The position numbers and the translations under genes were made by a program. The notes below the pieces were generated by a model. It saw only the letters and a program-made list of their open reading frames with translations. It was not told where the DNA came from and did not search any database. A DNA stretch of 64,000 bases, taken from NCBI GenBank assembly GCA_964399985.1, contig CAYNRY010000001.1:496001-560000 (forward strand), given 5' to 3'. This DNA is from Micavibrio_B sp964399985 (GTDB lineage: Bacteria; Pseudomonadota; Alphaproteobacteria; Micavibrionales; Micavibrionaceae). Below are positions 1 to 12,425 of this stretch, piece after piece (the first letter of the stretch is position 1; every line of letters starts with the position of its first letter).

Positions 1-303
1 ACGTCGAAGATCTCTTTAATCGGCGGTCAATCGGGCACGTTTAGCAACAACAGCGGCGCGATTGTGGTTGGACAGCCGATTACGTCGATGAAGGAATATG
101 CAAGCGTAGCAGATTCCACAACCGGCGCAGCCAAGGGTGTTGAGATCGCAACGAACGTCATTGGAGCGCTTGGGGGCATTGGAACAAATTCCACACGCAC
201 CTATACATTTGTAGCGCGGGTGGGCGATTATTCCAGCGCCGCTATTGATGCAGGAAAGAATGCAACGAATGTACTGGTTACAAAAATGAAAGCGCTAAAA
301 TAA
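1..303 (+). CDS. C-terminal part of an unknown protein (cut by left edge)
   Basis: The reading frame is open from base 1 and ends with TAA at 301-303, so at least 100 codons of a longer gene are present; the ATG-like internal starts are not needed. The visible part is rich in Gly, Ala, Ser and Thr, with a stretch GALGGIGTNSTRTYTF and a Lys-ending tail (KMKALK). No catalytic motif or membrane segment is visible and I do not recognise the family. It is followed at once by a strong terminator, so it is the last gene of its transcript. It converges with the transsulfuration operon on the other strand. Confidence 0.6.
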   Translation, partial: TSKISLIGGQSGTFSNNSGAIVVGQPITSMKEYASVADSTTGAAKGVEIATNVIGALGGIGTNSTRTYTFVARVGDYSSAAIDAGKNATNVLVTKMKALK

Positions 304-321
304 CTGATAAATATTGCAGAA

Positions 322-348
322 AAGCCCGGATTGTTCCGGGCTTTTTTT
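322..348 (+). terminator. Rho-independent terminator between convergent genes
   Basis: Perfect 8-bp stem AAGCCCGG / CCGGGCTT with a 6-base loop, followed by seven T. The A-run on the left arm means it may also stop the opposing transcript, whose stop codon begins at 347. Confidence 0.85.
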
Positions 349-1510
349 ATGCGTTGAAGGCTTGCTCCAGATCGCTTTTTAAATCTTCTAAATCTTCGAT
401 GCCAACGGACAGGCGGATCAAGCTATCGGCGATACCCAGCTTCTCTCGCGTTTCCGGCGGAATCGTCGCATGGGTCATGATTGCCGGATGCTCGATCAGG
501 CTTTCAATACCGCCCAGGCTCTCGGCCAGTGTAAAGACTTTTGTCGCTTTTAGAAAAGACGTGGCGCGCTCCAGCCCGCCTTTGATCACGATGGATATCA
601 TCCCGCCAAAACCGTTTTTCATCTGGGTTTTTGCCAGCTCATATTGGGGATGGCTTGGTAGGCCGGGATAAAAAACTTTTTCAACTTGATCATGCTGTTC
701 CAGCCACTGAGCAATCGCCAGGGCATTCTCACTATGACGCTGCATACGAAGTCCCAAAGTCTTCAAGCCGCGATGGGCAAGGAAGGAATCGAATGGTCCC
801 GCGATAGAGCCAACTGCGTTCTGGATAAAGCCGATTTTTTCCGCCAGCTCATCCGACTTTGTAACAACCACGCCGCCGATGACGTCCGAATGACCGTTGA
901 TATATTTGGTGGCCGAATGCACGACGATATCCGCGCCAAGCTCAAGCGGGTTTTGGAGATAAGGCGAGGCGAAAGTGTTATCGACGCCGATTAAAATGCC
1001 ATGTTTCTGTGCAATCGCTGAAATTGCGGCGATATCGGCAAGCTTTAAAAGAGGATTAGTCGGTGTTTCTATCCAGATGAGTTTTGTTTTATCGGTGATC
1101 GCGGCCTCGACAGCTTTAAGATCGCTTAAATCGACATAGGAAACGGACAGGTTCGCAGATTTTTTCCTTACGCGATCAAAAAGGCGGAACGAGCCGCCAT
1201 AAAGATCGTCGCTCGACACGACATGCGCACCGGCATCGAATATTTCCAATACCGCGCCAATAGCGGCAAGGCCCGATGAAAAAGCAAAGCCTGCCGTTCC
1301 GTGTTCAAGCGCGGCGATGGCGCGTTCATAGGCGAAGCGTGTCGGATTATGGCTGCGTCCGTAATCCAGCCCTTGGTGAACGCCGGGGCCGTCTTGTTTA
1401 AAAGTCGATGTCGCGTAAATAGGTGTGATAACCGCGCCTGTTGACGGGTCCGGATATTGCCCGGCGTGAATGGCATTTGTAGTAAAGCCTTTGAATATTT
1501 TGTCGGTCAT
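347..1510 (-). CDS. Cystathionine gamma-lyase / gamma-synthase family enzyme
   Basis: 387-residue PLP enzyme of the Cys/Met metabolism family (fold type I, cytosolic). The PLP lysine is K202 in SATKYINGHSD; the N-terminal AIHAGQ motif and the SSGLAAI region near residue 80 are typical. The family covers cystathionine gamma-synthase, gamma-lyase and beta-lyase, which sequence alone separates poorly. The upstream gene, three bases away, is a cystathionine beta-synthase-type enzyme, so the pair most probably forms the reverse transsulfuration route from homocysteine to cysteine, making gamma-lyase the likelier role (inference). Length is normal for the family. Confidence 0.88.
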   Translation of the reverse strand: MTDKIFKGFTTNAIHAGQYPDPSTGAVITPIYATSTFKQDGPGVHQGLDYGRSHNPTRFAYERAIAALEHGTAGFAFSSGLAAIGAVLEIFDAGAHVVSSDDLYGGSFRLFDRVRKKSANLSVSYVDLSDLKAVEAAITDKTKLIWIETPTNPLLKLADIAAISAIAQKHGILIGVDNTFASPYLQNPLELGADIVVHSATKYINGHSDVIGGVVVTKSDELAEKIGFIQNAVGSIAGPFDSFLAHRGLKTLGLRMQRHSENALAIAQWLEQHDQVEKVFYPGLPSHPQYELAKTQMKNGFGGMISIVIKGGLERATSFLKATKVFTLAESLGGIESLIEHPAIMTHATIPPETREKLGIADSLIRLSVGIEDLEDLKSDLEQAFNA

Positions 1511-1513
1511 GGC

Positions 1514-2932
1514 CTATGCCTTTCCAGTTCTTTTTCTTAAATGATTGAGTAGATCGATTGAGGTAATCAAACCCAGAAATTTTCCGTTTTCCGTCACGGA
1601 TGCTATGCGGCCTTTTTCAAAAATGGGCAGTAAATCCGAAATCGTTTGGGATACGTCGACGGTCACAAGATTTTCCGTCATAATCTGTCCGGCTTCTGCC
1701 TGAAAACCATTGGGATTGCTGATAACATTCATCAAAACATCTGTTTCGTCGATCAGGCCGATAATCTCGTCATTTTCAATGACCGGAACTTGTGACACAT
1801 CGAACATTTTCATCTTGGCATAGACTTGCTGCAGATTATCTTTAGGCGATACAAAAGTAACATCGCCACTTTTATAAGGGCGGGCGATTAAATCCCGTAA
1901 GTCATCTGCCGGTACTTCCGGCGGCGTCAAGCCCTGATCGTTCAGCCAGAACGGATTATAAATCTTCGACAGATATTTGTTGCCGCTGTCGCAGACAAAG
2001 GTAACGACGCGCTTGCTTTCGGTCTGCGCGCGACAATATTTAAGCGCGGCAGCGATCAATGTGCCAGAGGAGGAGCCGCAAAGTATGCCCTCGCGCTTTA
2101 GAATTTCTTGTGATGTTGCAATGCTCTCGGCATCGGTAATGGTATAGGCCTGCGAGACAAGGGATAGGTCACAATTATCAGGTATGAAATCCTCACCGAT
2201 CCCTTCCACCAGCCAGCTGCCGGCCTCGATCATAATGCCATGTTCTACATAGGGCGCGAGGACCGAGCCTTTCGGATCGGCCAAAACCATTTTTGTTTTC
2301 GGCGAAACGCTTTTTAGAAAATGACCGACGCCGCTCAATGTGCCGCCCGAGCCAACGCCGCAAATGACCGCATCGATATCTTGGTTCATTTGGTCCCAAA
2401 TTTCAGGGCCGGTCGTTTTTTCATGCGCCAGTGGATTAGCAGGATTTTCAAACTGATTGACATAGAACGCGCCTAAATTATCCGCAATCTCCTTTGCCTT
2501 ATCCTGATAATAATCAGGATGTCCGCGCATCACATCGGAGCGTGTCATAATGACTTCCGCGCCCATGGCTTTCATATGGAAGATCTTTTCCTGACTCATC
2601 TTGTCGGGAATAACAAGGACCAGCTTGTAGCCTTTTTGGGATGCGACCAGCGTCAAGCCCAATCCCGTATTGCCCGCCGTGGCTTCGACTAATGTATCGC
2701 CGGGTTTGATTTTACCTGCGGCTTCGGCAGCCTCGATCATGCTGAGGGCGATCCTATCCTTGATCGATCCGCCAGGATTTTGGCTCTCTAATTTGAGATA
2801 AAGCTCGCAAGGTCCTGTGTCGATATTTCGAACACGCAACAGAGGCGTATTGCCGATCAGATCGAGGACGGACCTGTTCGTATCATTTAAATTCATGGAA
2901 ATTGTTTTCTGTGCGGGGAAAGAGAGTATCAT
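1514..2932 (-). CDS. Cystathionine beta-synthase-like enzyme with CBS domains
   Basis: 472 residues. The N-terminal two thirds are a fold type II PLP domain with the lysine K58 in GGSIKDR, the substrate loop EATAGNTGLG and the phosphate-binding GVGSGGTLSG. The C-terminal 115 residues hold a pair of CBS domains, as in cystathionine beta-synthase, and these are absent from plain cysteine synthases. It condenses serine with homocysteine, or O-acetylserine with sulfide. It is first in a two-gene operon with the gamma-lyase. The start at 2932 is followed by a second ATG at 2896 (MNLNDTN), which gives the usual family N-terminus; neither has a strong ribosome site, so the start is unsettled. Confidence 0.88.
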   Translation of the reverse strand: MILSFPAQKTISMNLNDTNRSVLDLIGNTPLLRVRNIDTGPCELYLKLESQNPGGSIKDRIALSMIEAAEAAGKIKPGDTLVEATAGNTGLGLTLVASQKGYKLVLVIPDKMSQEKIFHMKAMGAEVIMTRSDVMRGHPDYYQDKAKEIADNLGAFYVNQFENPANPLAHEKTTGPEIWDQMNQDIDAVICGVGSGGTLSGVGHFLKSVSPKTKMVLADPKGSVLAPYVEHGIMIEAGSWLVEGIGEDFIPDNCDLSLVSQAYTITDAESIATSQEILKREGILCGSSSGTLIAAALKYCRAQTESKRVVTFVCDSGNKYLSKIYNPFWLNDQGLTPPEVPADDLRDLIARPYKSGDVTFVSPKDNLQQVYAKMKMFDVSQVPVIENDEIIGLIDETDVLMNVISNPNGFQAEAGQIMTENLVTVDVSQTISDLLPIFEKGRIASVTENGKFLGLITSIDLLNHLRKRTGKA

Positions 2933-2968
2933 TCATGTTGCTTTCTATTGGCTTGTTAAACGCGTGCA

Positions 2969-3063
2969 CTCCGGCGCGGGCCGGAGAAAAATGGACGGTT
3001 AACAACAACAGATCTTGAACATGTCTTTCGATTACCTTTGAAGCCAGTTTAGGCGGGTTCAAG
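2969..3063 (-). promoter_or_regulatory. Structured leader upstream of the transsulfuration operon
   Basis: Reading toward the cystathionine beta-synthase gene, a 7-bp stem CTTGAAC/GTTCAAG (3057-3063 with 3014-3020) is followed by a perfect 7-bp GC-rich hairpin CTCCGGC/GCCGGAG (2969-2986, loop of 4). No T-run follows the second hairpin. The arrangement could be a cis-acting leader, but it does not match a riboswitch class that I can identify. Confidence 0.3.
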
Positions 3064-3139
3064 ACAATGTCAAACGCAAATTTGACAAGTTTTTTATTTT
3101 AACATAATAAATATTAAACAAGTCTAAAGAGGTCGATTG

Positions 3140-4093
3140 ATGAGTTTATATTCAAAGTTCATGTTATGCGCTGCTGGAATATTGTGGGCGGAGCCTTCTA
3201 ATAAAGCCATGATCCCGTCTGACCATCTCTCTTCATTTGTAATGGTATCTCCAGAAGAAATGTTGACTATCAATGTAATTGAAAAAATGAAAATACAGGC
3301 AAAATGGAAGGCGATTAAAAGTGCTGTTGAGAATGCCGGTGGCCGCGTTGTGACGATAGATGGCAGCAATCAGTCGGGTGGACAAAAAGAAGTATGGGCG
3401 AGGGATAAATATCTTTTAGTAGGTAATGTTGCCTACTTGCCAGATAATTTGGTAGCTCTGAGGCTTCCCGGAAACTACGCTAGCGAAATAGATCAAATGG
3501 AAATTTTCTTGCGTAATCGCGGTATTAAAATTGTAAGAGTCAAAGATGCCTGGTTTGAAGGCGGCAACGTCATTCAGCACGCTAAATCAAAAACAATCTT
3601 TCTTGGATTTCAGTATGGGCATTCGGCTCAATTACTGGAAGAAGTCATTAATAAAACGCAACCAGAAAAATACAAAGTTCTGCCTGTTGATTTAGTAAAT
3701 GCAAGTCGGCCCGATTTTTCGGTCAATCAGGATGGAAGCTATCTTTATCACCTTGACACAGGAATGAGTGAGCCTCTTGCGGGAGGGGAAGTATTACTCT
3801 CGCAGGATATTACTGATCCTGATACCTTAAAAAAGATCGTTAAAATTATAGGTCATGAAAATATTATATTCTTGAGTCGAAAAGATTCTATCGGTTATGC
3901 GGCAAATCTCATTTCTGTTGGCAGAACTGTTATCACAAACACTGTAAGCGAGCATTTACGCATTACTCTTCAAAACAAAGGTTATAAAGTTATTGAAGGT
4001 AAAGATTTCAGCTTAGATCAGCTTGGGTTTGGCAATAGCGGTCCTCACTGCAATGTGAATGTTTTACCGCCGAAAAACTTCGAGATTATTTAA
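3140..4093 (+). CDS. Amidinotransferase/dimethylargininase-like (pentein fold) protein
   Basis: 317 residues from the ATG at 3140, which has AGAGG eight bases upstream. Pentein-fold signatures are visible: the substrate-side motif WARDKY near residue 90, FEGGNV near 143, a catalytic-type His in YHLDTGM near 214 and a Cys close to the C-terminus in GPHCNVN. This is the layout of dimethylarginine dimethylaminohydrolase, arginine deiminase and amidinotransferases; the substrate cannot be told. A hydrophobic N-terminal stretch (residues 4-17) could be a weak signal peptide. The gene is AT-richer than its neighbours, which hints at horizontal gain. Its end overlaps the opposing zinc peptidase gene by 8 bp. 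Confidence 0.7.
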   Translation: MSLYSKFMLCAAGILWAEPSNKAMIPSDHLSSFVMVSPEEMLTINVIEKMKIQAKWKAIKSAVENAGGRVVTIDGSNQSGGQKEVWARDKYLLVGNVAYLPDNLVALRLPGNYASEIDQMEIFLRNRGIKIVRVKDAWFEGGNVIQHAKSKTIFLGFQYGHSAQLLEEVINKTQPEKYKVLPVDLVNASRPDFSVNQDGSYLYHLDTGMSEPLAGGEVLLSQDITDPDTLKKIVKIIGHENIIFLSRKDSIGYAANLISVGRTVITNTVSEHLRITLQNKGYKVIEGKDFSLDQLGFGNSGPHCNVNVLPPKNFEII

Positions 4094-4888
4094 ACGTATC
4101 GCAAGTCTCAAGATTGCCGCCTTGCAGACCTCTGTTAAACCAATCGTGACGTTGTTGTGACGAGCCATGGGTAAAGCTGTCCGGAACCGCGTGGCCTTGC
4201 GCTTGCGTCTGAAGTGCATCGTCACCGATCTGGCTGGCGGCATTCAACGCTTCCTCGATATCCCCTTCTTCGATCAGATTGTAATCCTTCCCGGCATAAT
4301 GCGCCCAGATACCGGCGTAGCAATCAGCCTGAAGTTCAAGTTTAACCGAAATTGAATCTGCCCCGCGGTCGCGTCCGGCTTGTTTCATCTCGTCGCTTAA
4401 AAGATTTTGAACATGGTGGCCGATTTCATGAGCGATGACATAAGCGCGCGCGAAATCTCCAGGTGCGCCAAGTTGTGTTTCAAGCTGCTGGAAGAAATCG
4501 AGGTCGAGATAAACATCGCGGTCTGCCGGACAATAAAATGGCCCGACAGCACTTTGCGCGTAGCCGCAGGCCGATTGAACCGCACCGCCGAATAGAACAA
4601 GTTTCGGTTCTTCGTAGTTTTTGCCTATTTTTTGGAATTCTTTATGCCAGACGTCCTCGGTACTCCCTAGAACAGAAGAAACGAAATCTGTTTGTTCTGT
4701 TTGTTGTTCTGGCGAAAGCGTAGAGCCCTGAACACTGCCAAGCTGGTTCATTAAAACGCTGGGGTCGCCGCCGAGTAATAGGTAAACGACAACAAGGGCC
4801 AATGTGCCACCGCCTCCGATCACGATTCCGCCGCCGCCGCGTCCACGGTTTTCAACATTCGAACTTCTTCGCCCCATTTGCCAGCGCA

Positions 4889-4889
<1 letters not shown>
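4086..4889 (-). CDS. ypfJ: YpfJ-family neutral zinc metallopeptidase
   Basis: 267 residues. The N-terminus is short and basic, then a glycine-rich run and one membrane segment (about residues 20-40), so the protein is probably membrane-anchored with the rest outside the cytoplasm. The zinc site is HEIGHHVQ (H154, E155, H158), with a downstream ELQADCYAG that supplies the third ligand, as in the YpfJ family. The arrangement matches the family well in length and order. Its ATG overlaps the uvrA stop by one base (TAATG), so it is translationally coupled to uvrA. No direct functional link to repair is known to me. Confidence 0.85.
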
Positions 4890-7759
<2,870 letters not shown>

Positions 7760-7782
7760 GAAATCCCTTGTTCCTTGATCTA

Positions 7783-7788
7783 ATTATA
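7783..7788 (-). promoter_or_regulatory. Probable -10 element of uvrA
   Basis: On the minus strand this reads TATAAT, 24 bases before the uvrA ATG; the -35 region is weak. The SOS box lies further upstream of it. Confidence 0.4.
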
Positions 7789-7819
7789 TGGAACTTGAGA
7801 GGTAAAAATCCAGAAGAAT

Positions 7820-7834
7820 GTTCGGCTTTTGTTC
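7820..7834 (-). promoter_or_regulatory. SOS (LexA) box upstream of uvrA
   Basis: GTTC-GGCTTTT-GTTC is an exact match to the alphaproteobacterial LexA site GTTC-N7-GTTC. It lies 61 bases before the uvrA start and touches the stop codon of the upstream gene. Such an 8-base match is expected about twice by chance in a window of this size, so position before a known SOS gene is what gives it weight. Confidence 0.6.
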
Positions 7835-8717
7835 AGGCATATTGAATGGTTGGGAAAGTATGCCCCAGCGCTTCATATTTTGGTCCAATAGAAGCGGCCC
7901 AGGCTTGCTGGCCTTGGATAGTGGCAGGAAGCGCATTTCGCTTTTGAATTTCAAATATGGCTTTCAGTCTTTTTTCTTCTTTGTCGGGCAAATCTCCCGG
8001 AAAACTATCGAAGAGTTTTTGAATAGAGTTTTCACCAAGAATATCGGCAACAAATCCCATGGCGCTGATGGACTGGTGTTTCGTCAAACTGGTATTCGTC
8101 GGGACGTCTTTCAAGGCAAGGGGGGTGTGCTGGTCGATTGTTAAAGCGCCCCATGGGCTGACATACATCAATGCGCCATCAATCACAGGAACGCCTGTGC
8201 CTTGTCGCAAAATCGGCGCAAAACCTGACTGAACCACATCATAATTCCATTCTGTGCCAGTGAGCGCCGTCGCTTGCTCGGCTGTTAAAAAACTGATCGT
8301 AACATTTGTAACTGTACCTTGATGCGGCATAATCGTTGCCGGGACCGTTCCTGCCACGCCTATAAAAGCGCCATGGACAACTGCATGATTTTCAATCTGT
8401 GCCTGCGCCAAAAGAAATTCGCCGCCGATTTTTTTTAGCTTTTTGATCATGATATCGGGAGAACTATTCGATCCGATAGCCAAAACAGCAAATCGTTCTT
8501 TTAGGTCGGAAAAAGTTTTTGATAGTCCCACATCATAGGTTGGAAGCTGGATGAGGCTATTATTAACATGCTTTGCAAAAGGCGTTGCATTGAGAAGGAC
8601 ATCTTCGTTGCAGCGTTCGGCAGATCCTTTATCCAGATTAATCCAGAAGTTGGATTTGAACATCGACGGATCGGTGCTGGGGTATTTAACTGCATTTTCG
8701 TATCCGGACATGGGCAT
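7833..8717 (-). CDS. Gamma-glutamylcyclotransferase-like protein, function unknown
   Basis: 294 residues, start ATG with GAGGG upstream. The segment VLAIGSNSSPD (about residue 77) followed by a region with VHGAF and GTVPATI resembles the Y/F-GSN loop and the following strand of gamma-glutamylcyclotransferase-like (BtrG) folds, where the loop binds the substrate. The match is distant: the usual Tyr is replaced by Ile-Gly-Ser-Asn and I cannot name the catalytic Glu with confidence. No signal peptide or membrane segment is seen. It precedes uvrA on the same strand, and the SOS box overlaps its stop codon, so it is probably transcribed separately. Confidence 0.5.
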   Translation of the reverse strand: MPMSGYENAVKYPSTDPSMFKSNFWINLDKGSAERCNEDVLLNATPFAKHVNNSLIQLPTYDVGLSKTFSDLKERFAVLAIGSNSSPDIMIKKLKKIGGEFLLAQAQIENHAVVHGAFIGVAGTVPATIMPHQGTVTNVTISFLTAEQATALTGTEWNYDVVQSGFAPILRQGTGVPVIDGALMYVSPWGALTIDQHTPLALKDVPTNTSLTKHQSISAMGFVADILGENSIQKLFDSFPGDLPDKEEKRLKAIFEIQKRNALPATIQGQQAWAASIGPKYEALGHTFPTIQYA

Positions 8718-8852
8718 ATTTATACCCTCGTAAATTAATTATGTCAATAAAAAGAGCTTATTCTCTGGATAACTACAGGGCGGGGATTAGACAAACCCAT
8801 CAAATGTTCCTATTTTGGCCTCATTCATTTCATAGCATCACAGAGGTAAAGC

Positions 8853-9329
8853 ATGGCTGGCAGCGTCAACAAAGTAATCATCATTGGAAATCTGGGTACT
8901 GACCCTGAAACGCGTTCCATGCAGTCGGGCGAGGAAGTGGCAAACTTCTCGGTCGCTACGTCTGAAAACTGGACCGATAAAGCATCTGGGGAGAAAAAAG
9001 AGCGCACCCAATGGCACAAAGTTGTCATCTGGAACCAGCCTCTCGTGAAGGTTGCCAAGAGTTATCTTAAAAAAGGCGCGAAAGTGTATATCGAGGGCCA
9101 GCTTGAAACCCGCAAATGGCAGGATAAAGAAGGTAAAGACCAATATACGACCGAAGTCGTTCTGCGCCCGTATCGTGGTGAACTGACCATGCTCGACTCC
9201 AAAGGCGGTGGCGGCGGTTCCTACAGTGCAAACGATGATGCATCTTCGGGTGGCTATTCCTCCGGCGGCGGCAATTATTCTGCGCCGCGCGGCAAAGTCG
9301 ACGAGATGGAAGACGATATTCCGTTTTGA
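8853..9329 (+). CDS. ssb: Single-stranded DNA-binding protein SSB
   Basis: 158 residues. The N-terminal OB fold (about 1-110) begins [13 protein letters not shown] and contains the typical [18 protein letters not shown] segment; a Gly/Ser-rich linker follows, and the conserved acidic tail DEMEDDIPF, the docking site for repair and replication partners, ends the protein. The linker is short but normal for alphaproteobacteria. AGAGG precedes the ATG. The gene is on the opposite strand to uvrA, but the intergenic space before it has no SOS box, unlike the uvrA side. A terminator follows directly. Confidence 0.97.
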   Translation: MAGSVNKVIIIGNLGTDPETRSMQSGEEVANFSVATSENWTDKASGEKKERTQWHKVVIWNQPLVKVAKSYLKKGAKVYIEGQLETRKWQDKEGKDQYTTEVVLRPYRGELTMLDSKGGGGGSYSANDDASSGGYSSGGGNYSAPRGKVDEMEDDIPF

Positions 9330-9355
9330 TCAAAACAGATCTGTATAACCATTGC

Positions 9356-9385
9356 AAAAGCCCTGAATTTCAGGGCTTTTTCCTT
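9356..9385 (+). terminator. Terminator after ssb
   Basis: Stem AAAGCCCTG / CAGGGCTTT with a 5-base loop and trailing T-run. Confidence 0.85.
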
Positions 9386-9440
9386 GTTCTAACCCCTTCA
9401 ATTTGGTACTAATTTTGCTTCACAAAATGAAAGCAAATTG

Positions 9441-12263
9441 ATGTCCGATTCGACCGTCACAAAAGAAGAATTCCCGACCATTTCCCTGACCACGGAAATG
9501 AAAAAATCTTATCTCGATTACGCGATGAGCGTCATCGTGTCGAGAGCGCTGCCGGATGTTCGCGACGGGCTGAAACCGGTTCACCGCCGCATTTTATTCG
9601 CCATGCAGGAAGGCGGCTACCACTCCGATAAACCGTATAAAAAATCCGCGCGTATCGTCGGGGATGTCATGGGTAAATACCACCCGCATGGCGACGCCGC
9701 GATTTATGACGCGATGGTCCGTATGGCGCAAACTTTCTCGCTGCGCCTGCCGCTTGTCGATGGTCAAGGTAACTTCGGTTCGATGGATGGCGACCGCGCC
9801 GCCGCGATGCGTTATACCGAAGCCCGCATGGCGAAATCCGCCGACTTTATGCTGGCCGATATCGACAAGGACACGGTCGATTTCCGTCCTAACTATGATG
9901 AGAGCTTACTTGAGCCCTCCGTCGTGCCGACGCGCATTCCGAATTTACTCGTCAATGGTGCGGGCGGTATCGCCGTCGGTATGGCGACAAACATTCCGCC
10001 GCATAATCTGGTCGAAGTCGTCGATGCCTGTCTCGCGGCGATTGCCAATCCGGATATTACGAATGAAGAGATCATGGAGATCATCCCGGGGCCGGATTTC
10101 CCGACCGGCGGCGAGATCATGGGCAGAAGCGGTATTCGCGCTGCCTACATGACAGGAAGAGGCTCCGTGCCGATGCGCGCCAAGACCTCGGTTGAGAAAT
10201 CGAAGGGCAATGACAAGCGCGAAGCAATCATCGTTCATGAAATTCCATACCAGCTCAATAAAGGTACGTTGCTGGAGCGTCTGGGCGAGGTTGCACGCGA
10301 GAAAATCGTTGAAGGTATCTCCGGCGTCCGCGATGAATCCGACCGCGACGGCGTCCGGATTGTTGTCGAGCTGAAAAAAGATGCGCAAGCCGATGTTGTC
10401 TTGAACCAGTTGTTTAAATTCACCGGCCTGCAATCCTCTTTCCCGTGCAATATGCTGGCGCTTAATCAGGGCCGCCCGCAGACTCTGCTGCTCAGACAGA
10501 TGATTATCGCCTTTATCAAATTCCGCGAAGAGGTCATCACTCGCCGCACGATTTTTGACTTAGGCAAAGCACGCGACCGTGCGCATGTCTTGGCAGGTCT
10601 TGCCGTGGCGGTTGCCAATATCGATGAAATTATCTCTCTGATCCGTAACGCGCCAAGCCCGGCGGATGCGAAAGAGCAATTGCTGGCGAAAGCCTGGCCC
10701 GCTGCCGATCTCGGTCCTTTGATCGCGCTGATCGACGATCCTGAATATTTCGTCGACGATAACGGCACATATCAAATGTCCGAAGTACAGGCCAAGGCGA
10801 TCCTTGATTTGCGCTTGCACCGTTTGACCGGATTGGAACGCGACAAGATCGGTGACGAGCTTCGTTCCATCACCGACGAAATTGCCGAGCTTCTATCGAT
10901 CCTCGCTTCGAAAGAAAAACTTTTCGACGTGATGAAGAATGAACTGGTCGAAGTAAAAACAAAATTCGGCACGCCGCGCCGCACGCAAATTCTCGATCTA
11001 GAATTCGAAGCGGATATGGAATCCTTGATTCAGCGTGAAGACATGGTCGTCACCATCACCCATGGCGGCTACGTCAAGCGCACCCCGCTTGTGACCTACC
11101 GCGCCCAAAAACGCGGCGGCAAAGGCCGCACCGCTATGGCGACGAAGGATGAAGATTTCGTCTCCGATCTCTTTATCGCCTCGACCCATACGCCGATTTT
11201 GTTCTTTACTTCGAAAGGGATCGTCCACCGGATGAAGGTATACCAGCTTCCGCTCGGCAACCCGCAGTCGAGAGGTAAAGCCTTCGTCAATATGCTGCCG
11301 CTTGAGGCTGGCGAAAATATCTCGGTCGTCCTGCGTTTGCCGGAAGACGAAGATATGTGGAGCAAACTCGATATCATCTTCGCGACATCCAAAGGCGATG
11401 TCCGCCGTAACAATCTGTCGGATTTCAAAAATATCCGCTCGAACGGGTTGATTGCGATGAAACTTGACGAAGCGGGCGAAAAGCTCGTCTCCGTCAAAAT
11501 CGCCAAGCCTGATGAAGATATCCTGCTCGCTTCGCGCGACGGCAAGGCTATTCGCTTCCCCGTTGACGATATCCGCGTCTTTGCGGGACGCAATTCGACC
11601 GGCGTACGTGGTGTCCGTTTGAAAGGCGATGACGAATTAATCTCGATGTCGATCCTGAAACATCTGGATGTCACGCCGGAAGAACGCAACGCCTATCTGA
11701 AACGCGCCTCTGCAATGCGCGGCGCCGATATGGAAGGCATGGAAATGGATGAGGGCGGCGAGGGCTCTATCACCGAAGAGCGCTTCAATGAAATGCAAGC
11801 GGCGGAGCAATTCCTGCTCACCGTTACCAATGGCGGTTTCGGTAAGCGTACTTCGGCTTACGAATACCGCGTCTCGGGGCGCGGCGGGCAGGGCGTCACC
11901 AATATCGGCCTCACGAAAAAGAACGGCGGCAAAGTCGTCGGCACTTTCCCTGTCGAAGACACCAACCAGATCATGCTCGTCACCAATGGCGGCCAGATGA
12001 TCCGCATGCCCGTCGCCGGAATCCGCTTCACAGGTCGCAGCGCCCAAGGCGTCACGGTGTTCAGAGTAGGGGACGGCGAAGAAGTCGTTTCCGTTGCTTG
12101 GATCAAGTCCGATGACTCAGAGGCTGAAGATGAGGCATTGGAAGACTTGTCTCCCGAAGCCTTGGCGAAGGGAGAAGGTGTGATCGAGACAATCGAACAA
12201 ACGCCGATAGAGCCAGACGTTTCACCAGAAACGCTCAATGATATCGAGCCAGAGGTGGAATAG
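9441..12263 (+). CDS. gyrA: DNA gyrase subunit A
   Basis: 940 residues from the ATG at 9441. The breakage-reunion domain carries the catalytic tyrosine Y125 in [10 protein letters not shown]; the C-terminal beta-pinwheel contains the GyrA box as QKRGGKG, which separates it from topoisomerase IV ParC. An acidic tail ends the protein. In the quinolone region the residue aligned with E. coli Ser83 is Ala86 and that aligned with Asp87 is Asp90. The codon use is visibly richer in G/C at third positions than in the accessory genes nearby, as expected of a highly expressed gene. Confidence 0.97.
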   Translation: MSDSTVTKEEFPTISLTTEMKKSYLDYAMSVIVSRALPDVRDGLKPVHRRILFAMQEGGYHSDKPYKKSARIVGDVMGKYHPHGDAAIYDAMVRMAQTFSLRLPLVDGQGNFGSMDGDRAAAMRYTEARMAKSADFMLADIDKDTVDFRPNYDESLLEPSVVPTRIPNLLVNGAGGIAVGMATNIPPHNLVEVVDACLAAIANPDITNEEIMEIIPGPDFPTGGEIMGRSGIRAAYMTGRGSVPMRAKTSVEKSKGNDKREAIIVHEIPYQLNKGTLLERLGEVAREKIVEGISGVRDESDRDGVRIVVELKKDAQADVVLNQLFKFTGLQSSFPCNMLALNQGRPQTLLLRQMIIAFIKFREEVITRRTIFDLGKARDRAHVLAGLAVAVANIDEIISLIRNAPSPADAKEQLLAKAWPAADLGPLIALIDDPEYFVDDNGTYQMSEVQAKAILDLRLHRLTGLERDKIGDELRSITDEIAELLSILASKEKLFDVMKNELVEVKTKFGTPRRTQILDLEFEADMESLIQREDMVVTITHGGYVKRTPLVTYRAQKRGGKGRTAMATKDEDFVSDLFIASTHTPILFFTSKGIVHRMKVYQLPLGNPQSRGKAFVNMLPLEAGENISVVLRLPEDEDMWSKLDIIFATSKGDVRRNNLSDFKNIRSNGLIAMKLDEAGEKLVSVKIAKPDEDILLASRDGKAIRFPVDDIRVFAGRNSTGVRGVRLKGDDELISMSILKHLDVTPEERNAYLKRASAMRGADMEGMEMDEGGEGSITEERFNEMQAAEQFLLTVTNGGFGKRTSAYEYRVSGRGGQGVTNIGLTKKNGGKVVGTFPVEDTNQIMLVTNGGQMIRMPVAGIRFTGRSAQGVTVFRVGDGEEVVSVAWIKSDDSEAEDEALEDLSPEALAKGEGVIETIEQTPIEPDVSPETLNDIEPEVE

Positions 12264-12308
12264 TCATATTTGCTTATTAAGCGAATAAAAACTATAATAA
12301 AAAATGCG

Positions 12309-12345
12309 TAACGCCGCAGAGCGCTTTGGACACGATGCGGCGTTA
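12309..12345 (+). terminator. Possible terminator or structured element after gyrA
   Basis: Perfect 9-bp inverted repeat TAACGCCGC / GCGGCGTTA around a 19-base loop, 45 bases after the gyrA stop. No T-run follows; a second hairpin, TACCC/GGGTA, lies at 12350-12370. Confidence 0.5.
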
Positions 12346-12425
12346 TTCCTTACCCTTTTGGAAGGGGTAGGCCATCAGCTCTACGGTTCAAGGTTGAGCT
12401 AAAGCTATGATGAGGGTGATAAGAT

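Noticed and set aside
2933..3063. SAM-II type riboswitch
   Set aside because: The stems are present but the conserved pseudoknot bases of that class could not be matched.
11096..11689. Minus-strand frame of 197 codons within gyrA
   Set aside because: Antisense to the gyrA C-terminal domain; Ser/Arg-rich composition typical of shadow frames.
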